64,000 nt of DNA, from assembly GCA_039619475.1 (NCBI GenBank), contig CM077116.1, positions 34,049,183 through 34,113,182 of the forward strand, read 5' to 3'. Of the stretch, positions 11,515 to 23,541 are shown piece after piece; position 1 is the stretch's first letter, and each line of letters opens with the position of its first letter. A program made the translations under genes and the position numbers. The stretch comes from Icerya purchasi (taxonomy: Eukaryota > Arthropoda > Insecta > Hemiptera > Monophlebidae). The notes under the pieces are model-generated. The model was not told the origin of the DNA, ran no database searches, and saw only the letters and a program-made list of their open reading frames with translations.

Positions 11515-13046
11515 CTTAAAACAAATGATATACATTATGTTTTCAGTCGCTTCAAACAAACGGTTTTATATCATTTTTCATTAAATACATTCCGTTAAAC
11601 TACACTCAAATGGGGCGAATAAAAAATTACAAAGCAGAAACTGTATAATTTCACAATAAATGAACTCAAACCGGTGAATTTACTCTTTAAAATCTGCTAC
11701 ACCCATTATTTGTATTTATTTTCTTTTTAATTAAAGAAAACAAACTAGAAACTAATATTCTACGCGGATTCTATCTATTTCAGTCAAGATCGATAAGGAA
11801 TCTACTCGCGTTAATTATAATGGTCTAATATTTAAAATTGAATGATTCATTGTTGAAATTTTAAAGTAATGAAGTTACTAGCGGAATGCAATTAATAAAA
11901 AAAAAAAAAAGGTTTCTAAAATATGCAACCTTACCTTTTTGATCGGACCGCCAACTGTATATTTCAAACGATAATTTGTTTGCATTAAACAATATCTGTC
12001 CGGCGGTAGTTTTATACCAGCATGTATTTTTATGCTGGGTAACGGCATACTATTTTTGTTTCTCGCTAATTCCATCAACATCTAAACATAATTATCATTC
12101 ATTAAAAACGCAGTTTTAATGCAAGTATATTTATAAAGCAACAAAAACATAAATGAATTATTACGTAAATAAAATCAATCTTAACGATCCGCAAAATATG
12201 TTAGGAAAAATATACGTTTACTAAATGTCATAAAACAGCACTAGGATATAGTAACTGATGGTTAATATTAACTACATAAAAAACTGTAATTATAAGTCGG
12301 AAATTTATACCGCGTATTACGAATTATATCTAAAATTAAATTTCGACGATTTTTTTTTTATATCAAAAATTCAATAGAATATACGTGTATTATTCATTCG
12401 TACATGTAAAACATATATAACGATGCGATTTTAATGAATAACATTTATTACTGAAATAAGATAATACTTAAGTGATTATAATAATATAACCCACTTCACG
12501 CGGAGGAGCAGATGAAAATAATCGATCATTTTGCATTGAAATAGCGAGTTTTACATCATCTGTTTCTATAGTTTTCTTTTTCGAATGAGTGGCAAATAAA
12601 CGTGCGTCGTCTAACACAGTAGTGGTATACTCTAGAAAAGCAGATTCTAACCGTTTAGAGCACAACTTTAACGTAAGTTTACTTACACTTTTAATATTAA
12701 AATAAAATTAACCTTTTCAGACCATTACCCAAAATATTTACAAAACAGGTTTTATCAATATTCAATTAAATTACTGATACTAAATACACCTCGTACAGAG
12801 ATATTTAAACTGATAATTTTTTACATTTAATGTAATCTAAATACAATACACGTAACGGACAAGTTTAAATTACTTACTGTATATAAATTCTAAAAGAACA
12901 TTAATTACTCGCTGTTCGTACTCATGAATGCCGAATTCTTTCATGATGGCAATAATTACTTGAGCATCTTTCGGAATATATTTTCCGCCACCCGGAGTTT
13001 GATTCGGTAATGAATTAATTGGGGTTTCATTTCGTTGATTACTCAT
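11296..13046 (-). CDS. Taf9: TAF9, TFIID/SAGA histone-fold subunit (4 exons)
   Basis: Transcription initiation factor TFIID subunit 9, which acts in the nucleus and pairs with TAF6 through a histone fold in TFIID and SAGA. Spliced CDS: 13046-12878, 12631-12495, 12081-11935 and 11514-11296, phases consistent, 223 residues. Residues about 20-85 form the histone fold (IPKDAQVI, GIHEYEQRVINVLLEF, TTTVLDDARLFATHSKKKTI, DDVKLAI). The conserved TAF9 extension follows: PPREMLMELAR, then MPLPSIK and KLPPDRYCLMQTNYRLK. The C-terminus is serine-rich (SSSTSSYVSSTTSSS) and low in complexity, as in insect TAF9. The start is the first ATG of the family-like MSNQR reading frame. Length is somewhat below human TAF9 (264). 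Identity is confident; the end of the last exon is less certain. Confidence 0.93.
11935..12081 (-). CDS. Taf9: Taf9 exon 3
   Basis: The acceptor TATGTTTAG precedes 12081, and the donor GTAAGG begins at 11934. Encodes MLMELAR through PPDRYCL to GGPIKK, the conserved region after the fold. Confidence 0.88.
12495..12631 (-). CDS. Taf9: Taf9 exon 2
   Basis: The acceptor TTTTCTAG precedes 12631. It restores LLEFIY-K-YTTTVLDD across the junction. The donor GTGGGT at 12494 follows PPRE. The open frame runs further on both sides, but these sites give the family-length join. Confidence 0.88.
12878..13046 (-). CDS. Taf9: Taf9 exon 1
   Basis: Start ATG at 13046-13044; donor GTAAGT at 12877. Encodes the N-terminus and first histone-fold helices through LLEFIY. 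Ends after the first base of a codon. Confidence 0.9.
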
Positions 13047-13300
13047 TTTAACGCATACCACCGAATATTCAAACAGAACACAATTTTCAACAACAATAAT
13101 AAAAATTATGATAAAAGTAGCGAAAATTTCAAATAAAATTTTATTTGGAGCGCAGTGTGTACATAGCCAGCATCACATCTCTCGATCAATATCTTCTTTT
13201 GCTTTACAGTAAACGAATTGTACATTTTAATTTTGCATTTACGCATGCGCACAACACAAACCAACACCATTCGCTTACATATATGTCGCCGCGACAATAA
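13047..13300 (-). promoter_or_regulatory. Taf9 5' flank with NRF-1-like site
   Basis: The region upstream of the Taf9 ATG contains ACGCATGCGCA at 13241-13251 (TGCGCATGCGT on the gene strand). It matches the palindromic NRF-1 / Erect-wing type site (YGCGCAYGCGCR) and is about 195 bases from the ATG. No TATA box is obvious. The function is inferred from the motif alone. Confidence 0.5.
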
Positions 13301-15420
13301 TGTAATGCCGACACTTTACGAACAATCTACACAGTTGTCCCTATCTTTAAAAAACTGAAATAACTGAAGTCAAAAGTGAGCAGTATTATTTCCATTAATT
13401 TGCTTCTGTTTGCAGATTGTTATTGCGTTTTTTTTTTTATTCATTTAGAACAGTAATATTTTTGCATTTTATATTTCTAAATGTACGTTATGTGTAATCT
13501 AATAAAAAGAATCAGTATAAAATGTTTAACATAATAAAAGTTGATTTTAAATTTTAAAAAAATATATTAATTTTTGACGCGAGTAGAAAAAAATATTCTA
13601 TATTAGTTGAATAATAAACTTTTTAATTTATTACGTTATTAATTTTACGGGCAAAATCTGAAGCTTTAATTTTTAATTTTACAATGATTTATATAGAAAT
13701 AATTTTATTTAAAAAGAGGTTCTAGTATAGGATGCATTGCAATAAACGCAAAAATAATGCATTCATTAGGAAATAATAAAAACAAAATGAAGAATGGAAA
13801 GTTCGTTTGTTAATGATGGGCGACTCATTCCGTACGAAGAACACAAGAATCTTTAGTTGGGCAAAACTGTCAGATATAAGACACAGAAACGACAAAAGAA
13901 TCTTCAACTAAAAGCGAAGAATATTTATTATTGGACTGTAATAAACATATTTTCAGAAAACAAGAAAGAATCTTCATACAAACTTATTGGTTAAAAAATA
14001 AAAAATAACATTTAAAGCCTAAGACAATGGATAAGTAAGTAGATAGTCAATTTTTAGAATAAATGGATGATATGAAGAAAATGGAATAGTGAAAAAGAAA
14101 TAGAAAGTACGTAATAAAAGAAATAGGGCGTTTATAAACGGTCGTAGTTAACGCTCATGTAAGTATTTTGGCGAGGTAGGTACAAAGAATATGGCTGGAT
14201 AAATATGTAAAATCGGCCCCTGCCGGCGATTTGACTGAAAGTTGTTTCACATGTTTGCCTTGCCAAAAAACTACGATCCTGAAAGTTTTGAGTCTTGGGG
14301 CTCAAATTTCAGCATCTAGTTTCAAAAAATATGTTTTCCTGAACGGATTTTGAAAAACTCAAGTCGAAATTGAAGAAAATCACGAGGCGCACATAATATA
14401 GTCATTTATGGAGCCTCTCGAAGCAAAAACATAACCTAAAAAATCAATTGAAAACGCTATGACGGAATTTGATATTGAAGATGATAAAAACATTTTATAG
14501 GATATAAATTAATACTCTGAATTTATTCAGATCTTTTGGAGGGGCGGAGAAAGCGGTCAAAATTATAAGAAACTGAAATTTTTAGTGATTTTCGATATTA
14601 CAAGGAATTTAATGAACACCAAACGCAATTTTAGTCTGGAAAATGAGTTCAGCGACTCAAAAAACCCTCTCCAATATACATACTTAGTTCAGTTTATCAC
14701 AGTATATGGCTCAAAAACAAAAATTAACCTTCAAAGAACCTGTTTAGCGGTCTAAAACATTTTTTGACATATTTTAGGACTTTATTTTGTACTGGAAGTA
14801 ATTTTAAGCTTAAAAGTTACATCGTAAGTAATTCTTTATATTGTTTATTAACTTTTTTTAAATTTTTGTAAATAAAATTTAGTAACAACGTCGTGAGTAT
14901 TGATGCATGAAAATATTTATTTCATTAGAATGTTTTAGAAATTTAAATCGCAGAATTATTGAAAAATTCAGCAGCAGGAATTTCAATAGTCACTACTGGA
15001 AATATGACTTACATTCAAATTTCTGATTCCCATTAACCATATAATGGTTTATTATAGTAGATGTCCAAAAGAAAGGAAAATTCAATAGGGGAAATAAAGC
15101 TCTATTAGAAATATAAGTTCAATATAGAAATAATTAAAGATATAAAAAATTATTAATATGAGAGCAAGGCTGTAGGCTGTGGCTAGTTTAAAATAAAATA
15201 CAACCGTAAAGTTTCTTCAAACATCCATCATAAAAAAAATATTCTGCAAGAAATAAATAATTTCAATTTAAATAATAGAAATCAGCGAAATGTTTACAAG
15301 TTTCATTCCAAAAAAAGAGAAGTACAGTAAAAACGGTTAACTGTGAACTTTAAAACATGTTAATTTATTTTATTATTTGGTAAAATAAACGAATCAAAAG
15401 TTTTCGCTTATTACAAGAAA
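13301..15420. other. Non-coding region between Taf9 and the repeat cluster
   Basis: AT-rich sequence. A less AT-biased stretch at about 14140-14660 (with GGCCCCTGCCGGCG at 14215) looks like part of an unidentified repeat, with no open frame. No Elk exon was recognised. Confidence 0.4.
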
Positions 15421-15439
15421 CAACCACGTCCATATTTTT

Positions 15440-15850
15440 TCCTTCGGTTGACGTTTCGAATAGTAGTGCTCTATTCATCATCAGAACCATAAATGGAACA
15501 ACCAAGGGGAAACCAGTCCTTAAATAGATAAGCCAACATCACGTCCGACCTTCTGATTGGCTAATGTTATTTCCACTTTTTATTAGGCCGATAACTGTCT
15601 TCCAGTTTGAATCAACTTTAATACCGTCATCTTTATTAAAATTTTTCTATTTTTCTATTTCAATCACCTCTCTGATTAGAGACGTTTACTTGCGTTTTCG
15701 ATTTTTGCTATTATTTTCGTGTCTTGAAACTTTATCTCATGCTTCGTGCGTTCTACGTGTTTAGCCACCGCGGATTTTTCAATACGTCTATGTCGACAGT
15801 CTGCTGAAAGGGCTTCTGTGTCTTGTTTTATATTTTGAATTTAGCTTTTA
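15440..15850 (-). pseudogene. Penelope-like element, GIY-YIG-side C-terminus and tail
   Basis: On the minus strand from 15780: KSAVAKHVERTKHEIKF, then QDTKIIAKIENASKRL, then a stop/frameshift, VIEIEKY, and DDGIKVDSNWKTVIGLIKSG. This is the conserved C-terminal run downstream of the GIY-YIG nuclease of Penelope-like retroelements. The tail contains CTGATGA (15484-15478), a six-base inverted pair GAATAG/CTATTC, and GAAACG (15457-15452). Damaged by at least one stop and frameshifts; 5'-truncated near 15850. Confidence 0.75.
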
Positions 15851-16109
15851 AGGCGATGAGCTGTGAAATTTTTATGGATGATTTTTGAGGTCGTTCTTAA
15901 ATTTCACATTATATATTTTAGACGGTTTCTTGCCACCCAGGATAATCGTTCAGCTTAAAGTTGTAAATTGTCACAGATAGAAGTTTAATTGTAACTTATG
16001 ATTCAATTCTGAAAAGTCAAACCGTTACCGAACTATTGCATAATTGAATATTTTTGTCGTTTTTGAATCATTTTATTGGGATTCCGTACATTATATGTAT
16101 ACGAATTCC

Positions 16110-16340
16110 TAAAAATCGGTAATAATTTAATTGAAGAAATTTAATTTTTTTAGAAACACGTTTTTTTCGTGTATAGCCCATCATCAGCTAACTGCACAGA
16201 GTACACACTTTATTAAAAAGTATATAAATTGAGTATGTACTCTGTGTTGTTAGCTGACGATATAGCTCGAAAAAACATGTTTCCAAAGAAATTTACTTTA
16301 ATTTTTTAAATTAAATTTTACTGATTTTTATTATTAAGGA
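16110..16340. repeat. Foldback element of about 230 bases
   Basis: Two imperfect arms of about 100 bases in inverted orientation. The left arm runs through GAAACACG and CCATCATCAGCTAACTGCA; the right arm through TGTTAGCTGACGATATAGCTC and AACATGTTTCC. They meet in a short centre at about 16205-16235. Each arm holds a CTGATGA-like core (16187-16181 minus; CTGACGA 16254-16260 plus) followed by GAAA, resembling the Penelope tails nearby. Confidence 0.7.
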
Positions 16341-16352
16341 GAATAATGTCTT

Positions 16353-16546
16353 GCTGCCACGTAAATTATATTCATTTCAATGTAATTAAAATACTTTTCA
16401 TTTTGATTTTTATACATTTATTGAACTTAATTTATTTTGAGTATTAATTTTATCTTAATAAGACACTGAATTTAATTCAGCTAATACGAGTAAGTTAACA
16501 CAACATTTATTCATTCTGAGGCGGTACAAAGTTCGCTGGGTCAGCT
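16353..16546 (+). repeat. Solo Helitron 3' terminus
   Basis: Matches the inverted form of 3289-3476, from TTGCTGCCACGTAAATTA through ACACAACATTTATTC to GGGTCAGCTAG followed by T. It lacks any helicase sequence. It joins directly to the TA-rich centre of a truncated MITE copy. Confidence 0.8.
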
Positions 16547-16551
16547 AGTAT

Positions 16552-16834
16552 ATAGGTATATATATGTGTGTGTGTGGATTAGCATGAAATATATTTATTT
16601 ATAAATGGTACAGTAAAGCCTTGTAGTCAATTATTGTATATGCAATATTTGAACACGACAATAAAAACAAATAAAAAAATAGTCGTTATTCCCATAAAAT
16701 TCATAAAAATTTTGATTTTCTTTTCTTTCGTCAAAAATTGAAAAGAAATACATTTATCCTGAATTTTCGCATACATTTCGGGAAGGGAGCGGAGGGGGGG
16801 GGGGCTCTGAAAACCCCCCTCAGATACGGCCCTG
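16552..16834. mobile_element. hAT-like MITE, truncated second copy
   Basis: Closely related to 7050-7358: it shares the internal microsatellite, the stretch around ATGAAATATATTTATTTATAA and the right terminus CTCAGATACGGCCCTG. The left terminal repeat is missing; the solo Helitron end occupies its place. Confidence 0.75.
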
Positions 16835-17328
16835 AAGGCAACATATGTGGTGAACTCTTCGTTTTCATTATTGGCTTGTTTACTTTTTTATTTTAACTTT
16901 TCGAAATGTATTCATCGATTTCGCAGTTTTTTCATTTTCTTTACATAATGCTATGAGGTAGAGTAAGAAACGGGTATAAAAAAAAGACAACGAAAGAAGT
17001 AGACACAAAACGATGTTCACCATGTGTTATTATAATAGAAAAAGCTAACTAGATAAATAAATAATAAAGTAAATAACGCGAATTAAAATTGGTTTGCAAA
17101 AATTTTATGAATTTTAATAATGTACAATTTTAAATTTCTTAAAGGGGAAGCTCCTGCTGCAATCAGTGGTATTTTCCTAAAATTTCGCTTTCTATTTTAA
17201 GCATTTTTGATAGTATTTCCGGTTTGATAATAAAAACCGAATATTCAATAGAAATAGATCACTTTTTTTCTTTATCATTAGTAGAAAAGTTGTAAAGAAA
17301 ATTTTGTAAATATTTCCATTCTATTTTT

Positions 17329-17427
17329 GATCTCAAGTTATTTTGTGAATTTTGTATTTGTGATCTCAAGTTATTTTGTGAATTTTGTATTTGTGATCTC
17401 AAGTTATTTTGTGAATTTTGTATTTTT
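17329..17427 (+). repeat. 33-bp tandem repeat (3 units) at an Elk splice acceptor
   Basis: Three units beginning GATCTCAAGTTATTTTGTGA at 17329, 17362 and 17395, practically identical. The third runs into the pyrimidine tract and acceptor TTTACAG of the first visible Elk exon. 33 is a multiple of three, so the repeat is open in the frame of the exon. Confidence 0.95.
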
Positions 17428-17438
17428 TCTGTTTACAG

Positions 17439-17602
17439 ATATTATATTAAATTTTAGAACTACCTATGTGAGTAAAAAAGGAGAAGTTGTCTCCAATTCA
17501 CGCTCAATTGCTGTCAATTATGTTAAAAGTTGGTTTGTGGTAGATTTATTCGCAGCACTGCCTTTTGATTTACTTTACGCTTCCGACGTTTACAGCGGAG
17601 AT
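17439..17602 (+). CDS. Elk: Elk exon: end of S2 to S3
   Basis: The acceptor TTTACAG ends at 17438; the donor GTAAGT starts at 17603. Encodes [16 protein letters not shown] and [17 protein letters not shown] (S3). It begins after the first base of an Asp codon, so an upstream exon is required. Followed by a 96-base intron. Confidence 0.9.
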
Positions 17603-20600
17603 GTAAGTACACGATATTTTTAAGAACTCCGTCGCATAATTTACAAAAATTAATCATTTATATTAACAATTTCAATAATTCACACTTAATACGTGCAGGA
17701 AACTGGTAGCGGACAAATACATCTATTGAAATTAACCAGACTCCTGAGGCTAGCTCGATTGTTACAAAAAATAGATCGTTATTCTCAGTACAGCGCTATG
17801 ATTTTAATGCTGCTGATGCTATCGTTTACCCTTGTAGCGCATTGGTTAGCTTGCATATGGTATGTCATCGCTGACAAAGAAAGATCGCGATACGATAAAA
17901 ATTGGGACTTGGGTAAATTTGTATTTATTATTTTTCTAAATATTTCCTGTGAGCGTATCTATCTAAACATTTCCACTTCAAATTGCGGAATGATATTTAT
18001 CCCTTCGCTTTCCCTAACCCGAATTATTCCTTTTACCCTTCTATGCAACCTTTGCTTTCTCATACTCTTTGGTTTTACAAGTTTTCTATTCTCTACCTGT
18101 CGCCTGATGACTTTACGTCGCCTCCTAAGTCATTTTTCTCTCGCATCATCTCCACGGTGTCCTAATCATTTCAATGTCCTTTTTATCATCCGTGTCAGTG
18201 CAATCATGTTTCCTTTAAAAATGTTCTTACCATTCCTTCGAGTGTTCTTCTCTATTTTATTTTTAATTTCGTCATCTGAATCACACTCCTTGTAATGTAC
18301 TTCATACGTTCTTCTATTTCGTTCCTTGTTTGTCGTTCTTGTTTTAATTTCCTTTATTTTTGTTCTAACTCGCGCCAAATTTTAATTCGGTTCGTCAATT
18401 TTAGTGTAAACTATACACATAACTAGGCTGAATGGGCTGTTTTCTCAGTTAGCACTCTCTCTGCGAAAACATATTCAATGACGAATGGTAATATAGGTAC
18501 AAATTTATTTAAAAATGATGTTCTATCATACTGATTATGAACGTCGGTAGACTTTTTTTGCAGGAGAGAAAAAATTCAGAAATTTCCTTAATTTGCCGTA
18601 TAGCGCGGCAAATTGAAATATTCGCAAATAAATATGCCGCTTCATAGTCAACTTTCTGCATTTTAGTTTTACTCAATTCATTTTTAAACAGACGTGCATT
18701 AATTTCTTTTACATATATCGACCGTTAACTTTTATTCGCATTATAATAACTTCGATGCTATTACGAGATCGACGTTAAAAGCCTAGATCAGTCGGAAAAA
18801 CATGAGCTCTAAGTTACGCAAATTTCACTGATCATTGATCTTTTATTGGAGCGGACGGCTAAGAGTCAGGTAGACAAACATCGTAAAGAATGCATCGTTT
18901 ATTCTCGAGTAAGAGTAATAATTAAATGGATAATATTTTCAATTCACGGAGAAACATTTTTTGTTATTAATGTTCACTGTTCACGTTAAACAATATTGTT
19001 AATTTCCGTACACTTTATAATATGTGTCTTATAGTTTTTGATATTCTTGAAAAGGGCAATTGTTATGAGTTTCTATTACCCCTGTTGGATTCCTTTTACG
19101 GGCACTCGTGTTTCCGACAGAATGTATCTTGTGGTACGTTTTTCATCGGTCAACATAAAATATTAAAAATGTCTTTATGATTCGAATATTAAAAAAGCAG
19201 ATTACTAAAGAATTATAGGAAGATATACAAAAATTGATGATAATGATGACGATGATGATACAAGAATAATATGTATTTAAATACAATAGGCCAATCGATA
19301 AAGTATGTATTACAAAAAAAAGCAGGGGACAAAATACAAATCTGCAGTCGCGAGTATGGCCCCAAAAATGAATATCAGCGATTAAAAGTAAAAAATACCG
19401 TTAATAATTTCCATCTGTTACCAAGAATATTTTCTCATCGAATTGATTTTCACTTTAAAAATTACTTTATTCTAGGTTTTTTTTGGACAAGTCACGTCTG
19501 GGTGCGTTGATTTAATTGCCACTAAATAATTGTTTGACATTGTACTGCAATTTGAACCGAAATTTTCTCTCGTAATATATTTCTCGTTCCGTGTTGTGAA
19601 AATGTGAAAAACTGGTTTCAGTAAAACGTACGACGATGAAACTGATATTAAAATAAATGATTTTTTTCCTTTAAAAATATTTCATTAAAATTAAACAAGT
19701 TTAATAAACGTAATAAGAAGGAAAACAAACCTTTCATTTGCGTAAGTAAATAACCGATAGTTCTTTCATTGATAACTCTAGCTCTGATCATCTGTCAGAC
19801 GTTGCTCCGTCTGAATTTCATTAAATTTGTTTTGAAAAGCTATTGGAAATGTATAAACAAGTAAAAATGAGGGAAAAAAACGTATTTTCAAGTGATGTGG
19901 ATATCCTCAATTTGAGGACTTTCTGAAGTACGTCGCTAATGGGAAATTTTATACGCGAGATGGAATCTATCGGGAACAACGCTGAAATACTGGAAATGGT
20001 GTGATGTGTCCGGAATCTGTTCAACTTGGAACCATGCGGTTAGATGCGATGATCACTGAAAAATACGTTTTTTTCCCTATTTCCGATTGCTTTTCACAAA
20101 TTCACAAAACGATCGCAAGCCGGGACAAAGTCTCTATCAGGTCAGCTAGTGAAAAATAAAAATCTTTACAAGAACGTATTGCGTTTACTTCAACTTATCA
20201 AAGTTTTATTACTGTTTTTCTTCTATTTTCTTGTGTACTGCTGTTGAAAGATTTACGATGCAAGTTTTAGACTATATTTCATTTTCTTCTATTCATTACC
20301 TTGTGGATTAAATTGATAGTTTCTCTGATTAAACAAAAAAAAAATTTAGGTTGGTTGCATACGCTGGCAGATAAATTAAAAATTGATGTAGAAGATATAT
20401 CGTACGGTGAAGCTTACATTACCGCGCTCTATTTTACGTGTTCCAGTTTAACAAGCGTCGGTTTCGGGAATGTATCCGCCAATACTAATTCGGAAAAAGT
20501 GTTCAGCATATGCACTATGCTCATCGGAGGTTAGATCGATTTTATATTACGAACTAAAATTACATTAGACTTATTACCAGTTACGAATTCGAAACATCGC

Positions 20601-23508
20601 ATAGGACTAAGGTATTTTTTAAAATGTGCACACATATTTTCAAAAAAATATTCATCTTATTAACATATTGCCTTTTTAAATCCATCTAAGGTCCCTCTCT
20701 CCTCGCGATGGTCTCTCTGCCCTTCAAAACTGTTTTTTTCATATCAAATAAACCAATACTCTGTCCTCTCTAACTCCCATAGAATCTGGAATACCCTAAG
20801 GCTCTGACTTCGCTTTGGCATCCCTGAATCTTCCTAAATTTAACTCTTCCCATACACCCGCAATATAGCTAACTAGAATTACATCGCTCATGTCATCAAG
20901 AAATTTCAACCGCCATAGACAGCCCGAGAGTTTAGCAATCTTTTTGAAAAATCCAGGTGATCCAGAGCAAAAGTCAAACTGTACTCTTCCGCAGACGACG
21001 GATTCCTGCCATAGATATAATTTACAGCAATCCTCCTATCTTGGAGTCTAGATCCACTACAAATTCACCTGGCTTCCCCAACAGCTAATATATATTAAAT
21101 ACAAGGAACATTCTCCATCCTCTTTAGAAATTTTTAAAACTTATTTCTAATGTCTCAATGTTGCTCTCCATATGCGAACTACATAGTCTTAAAAGCTTGT
21201 ATTCAGATAATATGCATAGATTATCGTGAAGATTAGAAAGCTGTTGCTGCCCGCCAGAATTTTCTACTCCAATGTCTAACTGTTCCCAGAAAACTTGCTT
21301 CTTCGTCGCGACTATTTCCCTTACTTTTCACTCCTCTATCAAAAAGAATACACAACACCCATACCCTTATGACAAAAGAAGTTAAAGTTGCCTAAATAAT
21401 GACCTAATCATTCTTTCTGGACTTCGCTGTTTTTGTTGTTCCCTCGCTTCAGTAAGATTCCAAATGTTGCATGCATCATTCGCGACTTGCCAGAAATATT
21501 AGTCAGGAGTTATGCAGTGTTCACATTCCAGCAAAGTTGTTCCAGTTACCGCACCATTTGAACAGCACCTCATTGCTGTAAACCATTACCTCTAACCAGC
21601 CCGCATCTTAATAGCCTGGTCACCTGGTTATCTGATCACCGCACTCATGTACACCTCATTAATAGGTCCAGCGGTCGTTCATAATTTCCAGCAGCGTGAA
21701 AGAGGTGCTTAGCAATTATCTTCATTCTGGTCGTCAGTATCCTGCTGGTCGTCAGTATCCTGCTGGTCGTCAGTGCTATCTCTGCTCCAAATCTATCTTT
21801 ATGCGCTTTATTCATCTTGCAGTCACTTGATCATCGGTTCCCGTAGCACCGGCGTTGCTGCAGACTGATCCTTCTCGGCGTTCGCCTTCCAGTCGTTTAA
21901 TTACTAGTTCCTGTTGAACAGCAATATTATCACTGTGGATTTATATTTCACAGATATTCGCATAAAGCAAATTAATATCCGTAGCAAGTTAATGCTCAGT
22001 ATGAATTGATATTTCTATTTTTTACATTGCGAAAATATTTCTTTATACAAATTACAAGTATATTCCTATTTAAATTAAACTTATGAGTTATTTCACATGG
22101 TCTTCCGGATTAAGTGCACTAATGAAATTGATTATCCGGACCGGAATGCCGTTGCAGCAATTCGTCAGTTCCGAATCGAGCCTCAAACAGCCTAAGCATG
22201 GGAACGCTTAACAAGGAGACTCAAGAAAATGTAACGAAGTAAGAGGAAGAATGAGCAGGATTTGTGGAAGCTATTAACATAATTAGGAGTTATTTATTTA
22301 TTTATTTATTAATTATTACAAAAAAAAAAACGGCGGGGCCATATGCAACCGGAGACTAATAATTGACAAACGGAATTAATTTTTCATGAGGAAAATTATG
22401 ATTGAAAGGATGTTGGGAGAAAAGGGATTTAAGGACTGTAACCATTTTTCATGCATGCGAGATAGGAGTAAATCGAAAAAAAGAGGGGCAGAAGCTTTTC
22501 CAAAATTTTTCTTTGGCTTTAGGACTGAAATTCTTATTAGCCAGATATTTGGAAAGAGAAAGTTCTGTAAGTGGACATAGTAAAATTAAAAGCAGCCTTA
22601 CAGTTCTCATTTTACCAGACTGAGGAAAACGTTCCGGATTTTTGTGAAAATCTGGTTGGATAGGAGACGAAAAACAAGTTAAGGCAGAAGAGGTCGACTC
22701 AGCGAGGAAGACAAGTTGAGTTTAAATTAGGAGAAACTGAGAAGAGCACGAAGTTAACGAGAGAGTGGAAGATACCCTAGTCTATTTTAGAGAAGATCCA
22801 TTGGGGGAGTGAAAAGGTTTATAAGGGAAGCGAAAGAAAGAAAAACGTTAAAAAAAAAGTGATCAGAATATAATCACTTTCAAATGTGCCGTTTAAAGTT
22901 GACCACGAAGAACACTTAAGACTAAGATCAGGAGAAGTGAATGACATATTAATAAAACTGGAAGACTAAGTACTTTTAACGCAAGCAGACAAACCATCAT
23001 TAAAGAAGACCGAGTCATTTTGTAATATATTATTTTCCAATATATAACCATTATTACAAACTCAAAATAGTGAGTGAGCAATTTAATCACTGTCTCTAAT
23101 AAAAGGAGAAAAGAGGGAATTAATAAGGAATTAAAAAAGGAAGTTATGTTAATTATAGTCAAATGAAATATAAGTTGAGGTTAAATGGTTTTGAGGATTA
23201 TTAAGAATTTAGATTTGGTAAAATTTGTATTAAATAGATTAGGCAGAGTAGGAGGATGAATGTTATGAATTAGAAAATGGATATAATTCCTGATTAAAAT
23301 AGTTAAACCACTATATTCGTCACGGCTAAAACTAATTAAAGAAAAACTACGAATATTAATATTAGAGGAATTTTTAGCCAAGTTTCTGAGAGAAACGTAA
23401 TATTTCTATTGAACCAACAAGTTCTCTCAAGAGAATTTTTATTCGCACTAAGGCTTACTGTAATATTTTAAGTTTACAATTCACGATGAAGGGAAAGTGA
23501 AAAATATG

Positions 23509-23541
<33 letters not shown>

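Noticed and set aside
18166..18378. Basic, charged 70-codon minus-strand frame in an Elk intron
   Set aside because: It is the complement of a pyrimidine-rich tract and shows no family features.
21727..21775. Short direct repeats considered as a CRISPR-like array
   Set aside because: Units are contiguous without spacers and the genome is eukaryotic; it is a small minisatellite.
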